Positions 1-9,675 of a DNA stretch of 41,263 nt are shown here, piece after piece. This DNA is from Chloroflexi bacterium bin125 (GTDB lineage: Bacteria; Chloroflexota; Dehalococcoidia; Bin125). Below the pieces are notes generated by a model, which did not search any database, was not told the DNA's origin, and saw only the letters and a program-made list of their open reading frames with translations. Position 1 is the first letter of the stretch. Each line of letters starts with the position of its first letter. The translations under genes and the position numbers were made by a program. The stretch lies in contig MPNM01000026.1 of the NCBI GenBank assembly GCA_002239025.1, forward strand, positions 1-41,263, read 5' to 3'.

Positions 1-177
1 AACCACCACGTCGCCGCAGCAGGCGGGAGGTGAGGCCTAGCAACCACCATCGGGAGAGACCACGTCCGCCTCCGAGTGGCCTAGTCTTAGACCGATCAAC
101 TGGCCTAGATCAAGAGCGATCAAAACAGACGGAGTCGGAACCCGCTCTCGTGAGCGGATGAAGCAAGTTGCGGTGTC
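1..177. other. Window edge without recognisable gene
   Basis: Stops occur in all frames at short intervals. The word GGCCTAG occurs three times (about 33, 78 and 102), and GATCAA/GATCAAG recur between 94 and 122. The stretch is downstream of the terminase stop; no terminator-like hairpin with a T-run is apparent. Confidence 0.4.
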
Positions 178-2025
178 TCATGTCGGTCTCCAGCGGGCAT
201 CTATGCCGCGGGGCGAGTGGATGAGCTGGATTCCGGGACGACCGGTGGGGTGGGGCACTTGTTGGAGGAGTTCGTGCATGTAGCGGTCGGCGTCGAGGAG
301 GTCGTCGTTCTTTTTTCGGGGTTTGGGATCGGGATCGTCGCCGGTTTGCCAGACGTACTCCTGCATGCGCTTGGGGAAACTGGTGAGGTTCTCGGTGTAG
401 AACGATGCGGGCGGTTCGGCGGCGAGAGGTTCGTGGACGAGGTTGATGCCGTAGAGCACGGAGCCGGGGTTGCCGGCGGCGGGGACGACGTGGATGCCCT
501 GCCGCCGCTGGTGGTCGATCCAGGCGGATTGCGAGCGGTCGGCGGCCCAGCGGATGGGACCGAAGCGCTGCTGGCATTGTCGCTGCCATTGTTCGAGCCG
601 TTGGATGACGCCGGGGCCGCGGTCTTCGAACTCGGCGAGTCGGATGAGGGTGAAGGGATGGGCGACCCCCCCTCTGCCTGCGGGAAGGACCCCCCCTCTG
701 CCTGCGCCATCTCCCCCCGCAAGGGGGGGAGAGGGGAAGGGGCGGGTGGGGCCGGGACTGGGAAGAGAGGGAGGGGGGGGGCCGGCTCCGCTCCCCCCCG
801 CCCCCACCACCGCCCCGCGCGCGGGGGCGGGGGGGGGGGGGGTGGGGGCGTGACGGGGAAGAGAGGGAGGGAGCCCCCCTCTGTCACTCCGTGACATCTC
901 CCCCCGCGGAGCGGGGGGAGATGGGAAGGGGCGCGGCATTTCACCTGCAAGGGGGGGAGAGGGGATCGCGTGCCGACGGCTGGGGGACGGCTGGCGGGTG
1001 GTGTCGTTGATGGGCTTGGGCGGTTCGTGATTCCTGCCTGCGCAGGAATGAAGGAGGGGGGAGACCCCCCCTCTGCCTACGCCATCTCCCCCCGCAAGGG
1101 GGGGAGATGGCAAGGGGGAGCGGGTGAGGCCGGCGATGATTCCGGCGGTGTGGTGGGAGGTGTCGGTTTGGCCTCCGAAGTCGAGGCCGCCGATGATGTG
1201 GGTGAATGGTGGGAGGGGGCCTGGCCAGCAGTGGCGGTTGGGGTCGAAGTCGGGGTAGACGCGGCCCATGAGGGCGTTCCAGCGGCCGTCGATGAAGCGG
1301 TCGCGCCATTGTTGGGGGAGGAGGGCGTGGTTGAGCTGGGCGTAGTTGTCGGGCAGGTGTGGGTTGTCGGCGATTTTGGCGGGGATGAAGGCGACCTGTC
1401 CGCTGGCTTCGCGGAGGGCGTCTTCGGGTAGTTCACGGTGGAGGAACCAGCGCTGGAACCAGCCGGGCCAGGGGTTGGAGGCGGCGACGAACCAGCGCTG
1501 CGGCTGGGCCGGGTGGCGCAGGCGGGTGAGCAGCATCAGGGCGGCGTCTTCGTCGACCTGACCGGCTTCGTCGATCAGGACGGCGCCGTACTGCTGGGAG
1601 CCGAGGCCCTGCCAGTCGGAGAGGTGGCGGAAGTTGACGGTTGAATGTTGGTTGCGCGCCCAGCCGGGCAGGCGGAGCTGGACGAGCGAGGTCGGGGCCT
1701 GCTGGCGTCGCTGGATCAGTTCGGGCGGACAGACCTGGAAGAACTCCTTCATAGTGGTCGAGGAGAGGTCGGAGAGGTGGTGTCGGGCGACGAGGATGTT
1801 GTTGCCGGGGTGCATGAGCGCGGCGTCGATGGCAAGTTCGGCGATGGCTCTGGTTTTGCCGCCGCCCATGGCGCCGCCGTAGCCGAGCAGGGTGAGGCCG
1901 GGATCCGGACCGCCAATCAGCGCTTCGTACAGCTCGCGCTGCCGCTCCGTCGGTCGAAATCCCCGACCTGCGCGGAAATCCGCCAGCCGCCTCAACATCC
2001 GCTTCCGCATAGTCGCTGCTCGCAT
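178..2025 (-). CDS. Phage-type terminase large subunit with in-frame repeat insertion
   Basis: 615 aa. The N-terminal half is a terminase/packaging ATPase: a Walker A-like GGAMGGGKT stands near residue 55 and a Walker B-like VLIDEA near 150. The C-terminal half is an RNase H-fold nuclease: GGLDFGG opens the domain near residue 280, WAADRS follows and DLLDADRYM lies near the end, which supplies the expected acidic residues. The family cuts and pumps phage DNA into procapsids. Between GIIAGL (about 1,122) and HPFTLIRL (about 660) lie roughly 155 residues of Pro/Gly-rich sequence encoded by dispersed palindromic repeats, all in frame without a stop. An AGAAGG lies 11 nt before the first ATG; a second ATG follows five codons later. 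No portal, capsid or integrase gene is visible, so this is an orphan or a prophage remnant. Family call is firm; activity is doubtful because of the insertion. Confidence 0.85.
   Translation of the reverse strand: MRAATMRKRMLRRLADFRAGRGFRPTERQRELYEALIGGPDPGLTLLGYGGAMGGGKTRAIAELAIDAALMHPGNNILVARHHLSDLSSTTMKEFFQVCPPELIQRRQQAPTSLVQLRLPGWARNQHSTVNFRHLSDWQGLGSQQYGAVLIDEAGQVDEDAALMLLTRLRHPAQPQRWFVAASNPWPGWFQRWFLHRELPEDALREASGQVAFIPAKIADNPHLPDNYAQLNHALLPQQWRDRFIDGRWNALMGRVYPDFDPNRHCWPGPLPPFTHIIGGLDFGGQTDTSHHTAGIIAGLTRSPLPSPPLAGGDGVGRGGVSPLLHSCAGRNHEPPKPINDTTRQPSPSRRHAIPSPPLAGEMPRPFPSPPAPRGEMSRSDRGGLPPSLPRHAPTPPPPAPARGAVVGAGGSGAGPPPPSLPSPGPTRPFPSPPLAGGDGAGRGGVLPAGRGGVAHPFTLIRLAEFEDRGPGVIQRLEQWQRQCQQRFGPIRWAADRSQSAWIDHQRRQGIHVVPAAGNPGSVLYGINLVHEPLAAEPPASFYTENLTSFPKRMQEYVWQTGDDPDPKPRKKNDDLLDADRYMHELLQQVPHPTGRPGIQLIHSPRGIDARWRPT
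661..965. repeat. Cluster of dispersed palindromic repeats inside the terminase gene
   Basis: Several copies and partial copies of the GC-rich element CATCTCCCCCC-GCAA-GGGGGGGAGA, with its lead-in CCCCCCTCTG, are stacked here. They alternate with long G and C runs (about 770-845). The same element occurs at 10,517, 33,562 and other intergenic places in the window. Here it sits within the reading frame of the terminase gene. Confidence 0.8.
1023..1115. repeat. Two different dispersed repeats abutting inside the terminase gene
   Basis: Positions 1,023-1,051 are a copy of the ATTCCTGC-CTGC-GCAGGAAT hairpin element, which also occurs at 2,813, 26,092, 26,575 and 26,709. Positions 1,064-1,115 are a copy of the CTCCCCCC-GCAA-GGGGGGGAG element. 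Their juxtaposition inside one gene suggests repeated targeting of the same spot. Confidence 0.8.
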
Positions 2026-2217
2026 CGAATCCGATCCCTTCTCGCCTCGGCGGACGCCCGTCGCTTCGTTCAGATCAGCAACAGTACATATGAGCGGATG
2101 CCCTTCGCCAGTCCTGCTCCCCCCATCATGTGGACCTCCGTCAACTCAGCAACTGAAAAAGAATGTATGTTCTCATACCGTCAACCTCAGAGACACGACC
2201 GCCGAACGGATCAGCCC

Positions 2218-2619
2218 ATGCCCATCCCGCAAACCGCCCCGCAGGCCATACCTCACGCCCTGCCTCAAGCGTCTCCGCAGGCCATCCATCAGCGCTATTG
2301 GCAAATCGCCAACAGCTCCGATGAACGTGGCTACGTCCAGGTCCGCGCCCTCGATTCCCTCGCCCGGCTCCTCGACCTCTTCCCCCGTCCTGACCACCCC
2401 GGTTTCTTCGCCTGCGACCCCGAACCCCCGCAATCCGCGATCCCGGACGGCCCCTACGCGATCGCCAGCTTGAGCGACGAAGACCTCGATGCCCTGATCG
2501 AGAGGGAAGAAGCCGCGGCCAAAACCCAGACCGACACGGAAGCGGAAGCCAACACTGAATCTGAGCCCGACGACGAAGACGAGGAAGGATCCAACCAGGA
2601 TGAGGACGAACCTCCCTAA
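2218..2619 (+). CDS. Small acidic protein, possibly terminase small-subunit-like
   Basis: 133 aa from the ATG at 2,218; an in-frame ATG at 2,167 would give 150 aa, and neither has a strong ribosome binding site. A Pro/Gln-rich start is followed by a helix-forming segment (RALDSLARLLDL, about residues 42-53). Then come SLSDEDLDALIEREE and a strongly acidic tail of Glu, Asp, Thr and Asn. The helix followed by an SDEDL segment recalls C-terminal parts of some phage terminase small subunits, and the gene lies next to the terminase large subunit, divergently transcribed. No helix-turn-helix is evident. The small-subunit idea is inference; the safe description is hypothetical protein. The longer open frame upstream of 2,167 is antisense to the terminase and is not considered coding. 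Confidence 0.45.
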   Translation: MPIPQTAPQAIPHALPQASPQAIHQRYWQIANSSDERGYVQVRALDSLARLLDLFPRPDHPGFFACDPEPPQSAIPDGPYAIASLSDEDLDALIEREEAAAKTQTDTEAEANTESEPDDEDEEGSNQDEDEPP

Positions 2620-2812
2620 TACCCCAGCTGCGCCCGTTTTTCTTCGTGCGAGCATTCCCAATCCCCGACCAGCGTGGGGACCGGCCCCGCACACCCGCAA
2701 CCAGCCCCCAAACCCAGACAGGGGCCAGATCCCCCTGCAAGAGAGGAGAAGGCACGCTCGCCGCGGTTGGGTGGGACGCCTGCCCAGTTTTGCTGGGGCC
2801 GTTGGTTGGTTG

Positions 2813-2846
2813 GTTCGTGATTCCTGCCTGCGCAGGAATGACGGAG
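2813..2846. repeat. Dispersed ATTCCTGC hairpin repeat
   Basis: A copy of GTTCGTGATTCCTGC-CTGC-GCAGGAATGAC with perfect 8-bp arms. It lies in the gap 2,620-2,873 between two genes facing each other. The gap also contains a fragment of the CCCCCTGCAAG-type repeat near 2,730. The hairpin might act as a bidirectional terminator, but no T-run follows it. Confidence 0.75.
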
Positions 2847-2873
2847 GTGGAGGGGGCTAGGAGTCGAGATTGG

Positions 2874-3446
2874 TTAGATGGGGCCGATGCACTTTCCGAT
2901 GTTTTCGAGGAACTCGATTGGTGCGCACTTGTCGAACCACTTGCCCGTGTGCAGCGTGTACTCGTGGAAGATCTTGAGGGCGGCTAGGAAGAGCAGCCAG
3001 CGGATGGCCTCGGGTCGGGTCAGTGGCGCGGGTGTTCCGTCGGCGGCCTGGGCCCAACCGGGGCGCAGCTTTACGGGCCAGTGTGGTCTCGCGGCGACGA
3101 AGAGGAACCAGAACTCGAAGACGTGAGGGAAGTAGATCAGGATCTCGCGTCCAGCTCCGGCGGTGAAGGCGACGAACCCGATTAGCCGCCAGCCGAACAG
3201 ACCCAGTGCGACTCGGCGTTCCCAGCCCGACCATCGCAACGCGACCACGAGGAAGAGCCAGATGTAGACCTGGTCGACCCACTTGTCCCACTCCTGGTAG
3301 TTGGAGAGCCCGCCGAGGTCGATGGCCTGTCGGAGGAAGAGGTCGGAGAGGTCGATGAAGACGGCGATCAAGCCGCCGACAAAGGCCCAGCGCAAAACCG
3401 GCAACGAACCGGCGACGCGAATCAGGGCGATGACCAGAGCTTCCAT
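2874..3446 (-). CDS. Conserved integral membrane protein of unknown function
   Basis: 190 aa with about four to five hydrophobic segments: residues 1-30, about 60-75, 80-105, 108-120 and 148-162. Hydrophilic loops are rich in Trp and Arg, and the C-terminus holds KIFHEYTLHTG. I do not recognise the family. It begins 35 nt after the stop of phoU on the same strand, so it may be the last gene of the phosphate operon, although no strong ribosome binding site is visible. A role in phosphate physiology would be inference from position only. Confidence 0.6.
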   Translation of the reverse strand: MEALVIALIRVAGSLPVLRWAFVGGLIAVFIDLSDLFLRQAIDLGGLSNYQEWDKWVDQVYIWLFLVVALRWSGWERRVALGLFGWRLIGFVAFTAGAGREILIYFPHVFEFWFLFVAARPHWPVKLRPGWAQAADGTPAPLTRPEAIRWLLFLAALKIFHEYTLHTGKWFDKCAPIEFLENIGKCIGPI

Positions 3447-3481
3447 GTCCGAAGGCTAGGACGATCAAGCCGCTCGTGACG

Positions 3482-4174
3482 TCAGGAGTCTGGGTCGTAA
3501 TCGGGACCGTGGACTCGCTCGAATCTTCCGGTGACCTGGAAGATGGTGCGCTCGCAGATGTTGAGCGCGCGGTCGCCGATTCGCTCGAGGTTGTGCGAAC
3601 ACCAGAGGACGTGGGTGATGGCGTCGGACTCGTCGGCGTCGCCTTCCGCGTCGGCGATGCGTGCGATCAAGCGCTCATGGATGTCGCCATAAATGTCGTC
3701 GACTTCGTCGTCTCGCTCGACCGTCAGGCGGGCGAGGTCCTGGTCTCGATCGAGGAATGAACGCGTTGCCGACTGCAGCATCTCGCGGACCACGTCGGCC
3801 ATTCGCCAGAGGTCGGGTTCGGTCGCGGCGACGGGATTGTCCTCGAGGAAGATGGCGTTGCGGGCGATGCCCTCGGCGTGCCCGGCGATCCGTTCAAGAT
3901 TGAGCGCGATCGCAACGATCGACATCAACTCGCGCAGATCACCTGCGACCGGCTGTTGCAACGCGATGATGCTGGTGACCGCTTCTTCGATCGCGTAGCG
4001 AACTGTTTTGGCATCATGGTCGGCTTCGCAGACCTGTCGTGCGAGCACCAGATCACGGCGCAAGAGGGCCTGCATCGCGTCCACGATGGAGCGGTCGGCT
4101 CGTGCATGCTGCAGGCGCAGGCGATCCAAGACCTCAGCGCGATCAGCGGAGTACGTCACCCGGACGGTTGACAT
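3482..4174 (-). CDS. phoU: Phosphate-specific transport system accessory protein PhoU
   Basis: 230 aa, the usual PhoU length, made of two related three-helix halves. Family-typical segments are visible: RDLVLARQVCEADHDAK and LRELMSIVAIALNLERIAGHA in the first half, and ITHVLWCSHNLERIGDRALN in the second. The acidic D/E-xx-D clusters that bind metal in PhoU structures are in these helices. PhoU couples PstSCAB to the PhoR kinase and keeps the Pho response off when phosphate is plentiful. It is the last recognised gene of the pstS-C-A-B-phoU run, 62 nt after pstB. GAGGGG stands 4 nt before the ATG. Assignment is secure from sequence and neighbours. Confidence 0.95.
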   Translation of the reverse strand: MSTVRVTYSADRAEVLDRLRLQHARADRSIVDAMQALLRRDLVLARQVCEADHDAKTVRYAIEEAVTSIIALQQPVAGDLRELMSIVAIALNLERIAGHAEGIARNAIFLEDNPVAATEPDLWRMADVVREMLQSATRSFLDRDQDLARLTVERDDEVDDIYGDIHERLIARIADAEGDADESDAITHVLWCSHNLERIGDRALNICERTIFQVTGRFERVHGPDYDPDS

Positions 4175-4236
4175 ATACCCCTCACTCTTCGGGCCGCTTG
4201 CAAGATTGCCCTGACAACATTGCCTTAAGTGGCAGG

Positions 4237-5178
4237 TTAGCCATACCTGCCGGTAATGTAATCTTCGGTCCGCTGATCGAGCGGATTCGTGAAGATATCT
4301 TGCGTCGGCCCAAACTCAACCAGGCGTCCCACGCGCTCCTCGCCGGCCAGCAGAAACGCCGTGTAGTCGGATACGCGGCCGGCTTGTTGCATGTTGTGGG
4401 TGACGACGACGATCGTGTAGTCCTCGGCCAGTTCGCGCATGAGGTCCTCGATCTTGAGCGTGGCGACGGGGTCGAGGGCAGAGGCGGGTTCGTCCATGAG
4501 GATGATCTCGGGCTGCACAGCGATGGCTCGGCCAATGCAGAGTCGTTGCTGCTGACCACCGGAGAGCGCCAGACCAGATTTGTCCAGCTCGTCCTTGACC
4601 TCATCCCAGAGCGCGGCGCGGCGCAGCGAGTCCTCGACGAGGCGATCCATGTCTCCGGAGTAACCGTTGATCCGGGCTCCGAAGGCGACATTCTCGTAGA
4701 TCGACTTGGGGAATGGGTTTGGTTTCTGGAAGACCATGCCGATCCGTCGGCGGACCTCGACGGCGTCGACGTTGGGATCGACCAGGTTGCGTCCTCCGAA
4801 GTCGATTCGGCCTGTGATTCGGGCGCCGGGGATCAGGTCGTTCATGCGGTTGAAGCAGCGCAGCAGGGTGGACTTGCCGCAGCCGGAGGGGCCGATCAGG
4901 GCGGTGACTCGGTTCCTGGGCACTGGCAGTGTGATCCTGTCGATCGCCTGGAAGGAGCCGTAGAAGGCGGAGACATCACGCAGTTCGAGCGCCATTTCGA
5001 CTTCTTCGGTGAAGTCGTGTCGGACGGCTTCGAGGGTGGGGTCGAGATGGACTCCGACTCCGGCGGCGGCGTCTTGTTTCATGCTTGGCGGGGGCGGCGC
5101 GACTGTTCGCTCGGCGGTCGAAGGTTCGGTGGCGCTGGGCGCAGTCGACTTCATCATGGTGAAGAAATTGCGTGCCAT
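4237..5178 (-). CDS. pstB: Phosphate ABC transporter ATP-binding protein PstB
   Basis: 313 aa. The core from about residue 62 is a standard PstB: Walker [11 protein letters not shown]-loop VFQKPNPFP, signature [14 protein letters not shown], Walker [15 protein letters not shown] and the H-loop in VVVTHNMQQ. It powers high-affinity phosphate import through PstC/PstA. The core alone (252 aa) matches the usual family size, so there is a 60-residue N-terminal extension rich in Ala, Thr and Pro. The long start is favoured because AAGGAG stands 6 nt before the ATG at 5,178, while no such site precedes the internal ATG. It lies 48 nt after pstA. Confidence 0.96.
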   Translation of the reverse strand: MARNFFTMMKSTAPSATEPSTAERTVAPPPPSMKQDAAAGVGVHLDPTLEAVRHDFTEEVEMALELRDVSAFYGSFQAIDRITLPVPRNRVTALIGPSGCGKSTLLRCFNRMNDLIPGARITGRIDFGGRNLVDPNVDAVEVRRRIGMVFQKPNPFPKSIYENVAFGARINGYSGDMDRLVEDSLRRAALWDEVKDELDKSGLALSGGQQQRLCIGRAIAVQPEIILMDEPASALDPVATLKIEDLMRELAEDYTIVVVTHNMQQAGRVSDYTAFLLAGEERVGRLVEFGPTQDIFTNPLDQRTEDYITGRYG

Positions 5179-5226
5179 CAGAGGCTCCTTGTCCCGAAGG
5201 CCGGCGTCGTCGGGTGCACTATGAAT

Positions 5227-6597
5227 TTACCAGTCGGTGCGGGTGCGTTGGCGCATGATGATCGCTGCGGCGTTCATCAGGAGCAGGATGACCATCAGGA
5301 CGATGATGGCGGAGGCGGCGATCTCGTGGAACCCGGCCTGGGGACGGGCGACCCAGTTGAAGACCTGGATGGGGAGGACGGTGAAGTCGTCGGTGGGTGA
5401 GTCGGCCAGGAAGGCGATGAATGTGAGGGCTCCAATGGCGATCAGTGGAGCGGTCTCGCCGATGGCTCGGGACATGGCGAGGATGTTGCCGGTCAGCATG
5501 CCTCCGAAGGCGTAGGGCAGGACGTGGAAACGGATCACCTGCCAGCGTGTGGCGCCGACGGCGTAGGCAGCTTCTCGCATGGAGGGTGGGACGGTTCTCA
5601 GGGCTTCCTGGGCGGAGACGATGATGATCGGCATGACGAGGAGGGCCATAGTGCAGGCTCCGGCGAGGACGGAGCGTTCGAACTCGAGGACTCGGACGAA
5701 GACCTGGAGTCCGAGCAGTCCGTAGATGATCGATGGCACTCCGGCGAGGTTGGAGACGTTGATCTGGATCATTCGTGAGAACCAGTTGCGTCTGGCGTAT
5801 TCCTCGAGGTAGATAGCGGCGCCGACGCCGAGGGGGAAGGCGATGGCGGCGGTGATCACCATCATGTAGAGGGTGCCGGTGACGGCGGAGAAGATGCCCG
5901 CATCGGCGGGTTTGCGGGAGGGGAAGGAGGAGAGGAACCAGGGGTCGATGAAGAGGTAGACGACCCAGGCAATGATCATGATCGCTGGGATCAACATGGA
6001 GGGCTTACGCATCCGCTGCGACCAGAACCAGCCGGCTGCCAGGATCCCGAGCGGCAGGAGGATGCCGATGACCAGCAGGCGGACGATCTGGAAGCCTGAC
6101 GCCTCGCCGAATAGCTGGAGGAGGTTGCCGCTAGCGCCATCGATGCCGACGGCCCTGGCGTAGTCGATCAAGTAGGCCGACTCGAAGCGCACGTAGAGAA
6201 TGTGAATGAAGACTGCGGCCGGCGCGAGGACGATCAGACCGATGAGCCGTTCTGCGAGCCGGGGCAATCCGGGTACGAGGCTGTTTAGCAGTCGCGGACC
6301 GATGAAGGGCAGGAGGATGGCGACGGGTAATGCCCAGGTCATCCAGGCCATGCCGACGGGCGTGGGCAGATCGGTGACGATGCCGCCGCCGCGCGCTTCT
6401 CGCTCGACGGCGGTGCCGTCGGTGAAGAGCCGGGCGGCACCGTCGACGGCGATCTCGACCACCAGCGCGCCGAGCATGATCATGGAAATGGCGATGGCCA
6501 ACAGCGCGGCCACCATGAAGCCGACCGAGAAACTACGGCGAATGCGGACCCGGGGCGAGAACGCAGTCAGTTGAGCTGACGGAGCAGCAGCGCTCAT
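5227..6597 (-). CDS. pstA: Phosphate ABC transporter permease PstA, N-terminally extended
   Basis: 456 aa from the ATG at 6,597, which overlaps the pstC stop (ATGA) and has GGAGG about 6-7 nt upstream. The last ~230 residues are a normal PstA permease core, including the [12 protein letters not shown] coupling region and [10 protein letters not shown]. Typical PstA is about 280-300 aa. Here about 150 extra residues, with roughly three additional hydrophobic segments (around residues 95-115, 130-150 and 180-235), lie between the first membrane helix and the core. PstA forms the membrane channel with PstC. Function is clear; the role of the inserted membrane block is unknown. Confidence 0.93.
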   Translation of the reverse strand: MSAAAPSAQLTAFSPRVRIRRSFSVGFMVAALLAIAISMIMLGALVVEIAVDGAARLFTDGTAVEREARGGGIVTDLPTPVGMAWMTWALPVAILLPFIGPRLLNSLVPGLPRLAERLIGLIVLAPAAVFIHILYVRFESAYLIDYARAVGIDGASGNLLQLFGEASGFQIVRLLVIGILLPLGILAAGWFWSQRMRKPSMLIPAIMIIAWVVYLFIDPWFLSSFPSRKPADAGIFSAVTGTLYMMVITAAIAFPLGVGAAIYLEEYARRNWFSRMIQINVSNLAGVPSIIYGLLGLQVFVRVLEFERSVLAGACTMALLVMPIIIVSAQEALRTVPPSMREAAYAVGATRWQVIRFHVLPYAFGGMLTGNILAMSRAIGETAPLIAIGALTFIAFLADSPTDDFTVLPIQVFNWVARPQAGFHEIAASAIIVLMVILLLMNAAAIIMRQRTRTDW

Positions 6598-7589
6598 TCG
6601 TATTCCTCCCGGAAGCGGCGCGAGACCCACTGGGCGACGATGTTCATCACCAGGGTGAGGACGAAGAGGGTCATCGCGACGGCGAACAGGACCTTGAACT
6701 CGATGGAGGTGGTCGGAGTGTCGCCGAGCGAGAGCTGGACGATCATGGCGGTCATGGTCTGAACTGCTTCAAGCGGGTTGACACCAAACTGGGGGTTGCC
6801 TCCGCCGGCGATGGTCACGGCCATGGTTTCGCCGACGGCGCGTGATGCGGCGAGGATGATTGAAGCGACGACGCCAGAGAAGGCCGCCGGCAGGACGACG
6901 CGGAGGGAGACCTCCATGCGGGTTGAGCCGAGCGCGTAGGCGCCTTCGCGCAATGAGCGGGGGACGGCCCTCATGGCATCCTCGGAGAGTGAAGCGATGA
7001 TCGGCACGATCATCAAGCCGACCACGATGCCGGCCGAGAGCGCGTTGTAGATGCCGACGTCCTGGCCGAAGATGTCGCGAATCACCGGAGACACCGAAAC
7101 CAAGGCGAAATAGCCGAAGACGACGGTCGGCACGCCGGCGAGGATTTCCAGGATGGGTTTGACGATCGCACGAACCCGCGGCGGCGCGTACTCGCTGAGG
7201 AACACGGCGGCCATTAGCCCAAGGGGAATGGCCACCACGAGGCCGATCAAAGCGATCATCCCGGTGCCCCAGACAAGCGCCCAGACGCCGAACTGTTTCT
7301 CGGCGAACAGGGCCGACCATTTGGTCGAGCCAAAGAAGTCGAGGAACGGAACTTCGCGGAAGAACTCGACCGTCTCGAAGATCAGGACCAGGACGATGCC
7401 GATGGTGACGAAGGCGGAGAGGGTAGCGGTCAGGAACAAGGCAGCGTGAATGACTCGGCCGGCCGAGGTCTCTCGGCCACTGCCAGGGCGCGAGGGTTGC
7501 AGTCGGTCGCGCCAGAGCTCGGCCAGGAGGGAGCGGACGGTGTCCTGCGGTGGTTGCGCTTGCGGCTCGTTGGGCTGCCGTGCTGCCAT
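6594..7589 (-). CDS. pstC: Phosphate ABC transporter permease PstC
   Basis: 331 aa with six hydrophobic segments. Family signatures include [17 protein letters not shown], the [13 protein letters not shown] coupling loop and [12 protein letters not shown]. The first ~45 residues are a hydrophilic cytoplasmic lead rich in Gln and Pro. PstC pairs with PstA to form the phosphate channel. Its stop codon overlaps the pstA start by 4 nt, which implies translational coupling. It follows pstS after a 225-nt gap that contains a strong hairpin, a common arrangement where the binding protein is made in excess over the permease. Confidence 0.95.
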   Translation of the reverse strand: MAARQPNEPQAQPPQDTVRSLLAELWRDRLQPSRPGSGRETSAGRVIHAALFLTATLSAFVTIGIVLVLIFETVEFFREVPFLDFFGSTKWSALFAEKQFGVWALVWGTGMIALIGLVVAIPLGLMAAVFLSEYAPPRVRAIVKPILEILAGVPTVVFGYFALVSVSPVIRDIFGQDVGIYNALSAGIVVGLMIVPIIASLSEDAMRAVPRSLREGAYALGSTRMEVSLRVVLPAAFSGVVASIILAASRAVGETMAVTIAGGGNPQFGVNPLEAVQTMTAMIVQLSLGDTPTTSIEFKVLFAVAMTLFVLTLVMNIVAQWVSRRFREEYE

Positions 7590-7737
7590 GTTGAGTCTCG
7601 CTACCGATCAGGCAGGGTGTGCCCGGTGGTGGGAAGGCAGGTGATGGGAGCAAATTATTTGCTCAACCAGATATCAGGGTTAACAACCAGTAAGTCAGCA
7701 GGGGAACCGCGTCCGGGGATGCACTGCAGCCGCTGCG

Positions 7738-7780
7738 GCGCCCCGATCGGTCTGCAAAGGATGCAGATCAATCGGGGCGC
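7738..7780 (-). promoter_or_regulatory. Hairpin in the pstS-pstC intercistronic gap
   Basis: Perfect 10-bp outer arms GCGCCCCGAT (7,738-7,747) and ATCGGGGCGC (7,771-7,780), plus inner arms TCTGCA/TGCAGA and a small loop. It lies 35 nt past the pstS stop. No T-run follows in the minus direction, so it is more likely an mRNA-stabilising or processing hairpin, or a partial attenuator, than a full terminator. Confidence 0.6.
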
Positions 7781-7814
7781 GCAGATGTAGAGACTATGTC
7801 TCGCCGGGCTGCGG

Positions 7815-9675
7815 TTACTCCGCGCCGTAGATTGCCGCCAGGGCGGCGTCTTCGGCTTCGGCCATTGCGGAGCCCACGACGCCGTTCTGCACTCGGTCGA
7901 GTGCGGCAGCGTAGATCGGCTCAGGCAACTGGACGTAGCCAACCTCAGGAGTGTCGACGAGCCAGGTCCCGTCGGTCAGGAAGTACTCGACGAACGCGGC
8001 AACTTCCTCACGCTCGAGCGAGGCGACCGAGACGTAAATGAACAGCGGTCGCGAGAGCGGGTTGTAGGAGCCGTCGTTGATCGTCCCGTTGGACGGCGTG
8101 ATGGCGTCGCCGGAAGCATTCACGACTGGTACGGCCCTGAGCAGATCGGCGTTGTTGGCGTAGTAGCTGAAGCCGAAGTAGCCGATGCCGCCGCGGTCCG
8201 AGGCCACACCCTGGACGAGCACATTGTCGTCTTCAGAGAAGGTCGTGTTGTCGGAGCGGTGGACACCACCATCACCGTTGATCGCCTCGGTGAAGTAGTC
8301 GAAGGTGCCGCTGTCGGCGCCCGGAGCGTAAAGCGAAATCTCCAGGTCGGGGAAGCCGTCGCGGACGTCGGCCCACGAGGTGGCGTAGTCGTCCGGGCGG
8401 AAGATGTGGTTCAGTTCCTCAACCGTGAGGAAGTCGACCCAGTCGTTGTCGGGGTTGATCACGACGGTCAGACCGTCAAAGGCGACCGGGACCTCGACGA
8501 ACTCGATGCCGGCCTCGGTGCAGAGCTCGACTTCGGAGTCCTTGATCGGGCGGGAGGCGTCGGAGATGTCGGTCTCGCCGGCGCAGAAGCGCTTGAAGCC
8601 GCCGCCGGTGCCAGAGACGCCGACGGTGACGCGCACGCCGCGGTCGGTGAGGATGCCGAACTCTTCGGCCATGGCCTCGGTGATCGGGAAGACGGTCGAG
8701 GAACCATCGACCTGGATTTCGCCTTCGAGTGCTGAGAGATCAGCGACCATTGACTGCGAACCTTCGACGCCGAAGATTTGGCCCAGGGAAGCGCCTTCCA
8801 CGGCGGCGGCCATGGCCGAGCCGCTGACGCGGCCTTGCACTCGGTCCAGCGCGGCGGCGTAGATGTCAGCCGGTAGCTGGACGTAGCCAACCTCAGGCGT
8901 GTCGACCAGCCAGGTCCCGTCGGTCAGGAAGTACTCGACGAACGCGGCAACTTCCTCACGCTCGAGCGAGGCGACCGAGACGTAAATGAACAGCGGTCGC
9001 GAGAGCGGGTTGTAGGAGCCGTCGTTGATCGTCCCGTTGGAGGGGGTAATCGCCTCGCCGGCGTCGTTGACGACCGGAACCGCCTTGAGCGCGTCAGCGT
9101 TGTTCGCGTAGTAGCTGAAGCCGAAGTAGCCGATGCCGCCGCGGTCCGAGGCCACACCCTGGACGAGCACATTGTCGTCCTCGGAGAAGGTCGTGTTGTC
9201 GGAGCGGTGGACACCGCCATCGCCGTTGATCGCCTCGGTGAAGTAGTCGAAGGTGCCGCTGTCGGCGCCCGGCGCGTAGAGCGAAATCTCCGTGTCGGGG
9301 AAGCCGGCGCGGACGTCGGCCCACGTGGTGGCGAAGTCGTCGGGACGGAAGATGTGGTTCAGTTCCTCAACAGTGAGGAAGTCGACCCAGTCATTGTCGG
9401 GGTTGATCACGACGGTCAGTCCGTCGAAAGCGACCGGAACCTCGATGAAGTCGATGCCGGCCTCGGTGCAGAGTTCGACCTCGGAGTCCTTGATCGGGCG
9501 GGAAGCGTCGGAGATGTCGGTCTCGCCGGCGCAGAAGCGCTTGAACCCGCCGCCGGTGCCGGAGACGCCGACAGTGACGCGCACGCCGCGGTCGGTGAGG
9601 TTGCCGAACTCTTCGGCCATGGCCTCGGTGATCGGGAAGACAGTCGAGGAACCGTCGACCTGGATTTCACCCTCG
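7815..9675 (-). repeat. 948-bp tandem duplication within pstS
   Basis: Copy 1 spans about 8,763-9,675 and copy 2 about 7,815-8,727, with a period of 948 bp (316 codons). Substitutions are scattered (for example [14 protein letters not shown] versus [14 protein letters not shown] at protein level). The duplication is therefore not a simple assembly echo, but it is young or kept alike by gene conversion. Confidence 0.9.

Noticed and set aside
1645-2217. Plus-strand extension of the small acidic protein back to 1,645
   Set aside because: Antisense to the terminase and without conserved features. Only the part from about 2,167 or 2,218 looks protein-like.
4039-5400. A 453-aa plus-strand open frame over phoU/pstB/pstA
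   Set aside because: It lies antisense to three secure genes, with Gly/Asp/Val-biased composition typical of the complementary frame in high-GC DNA.
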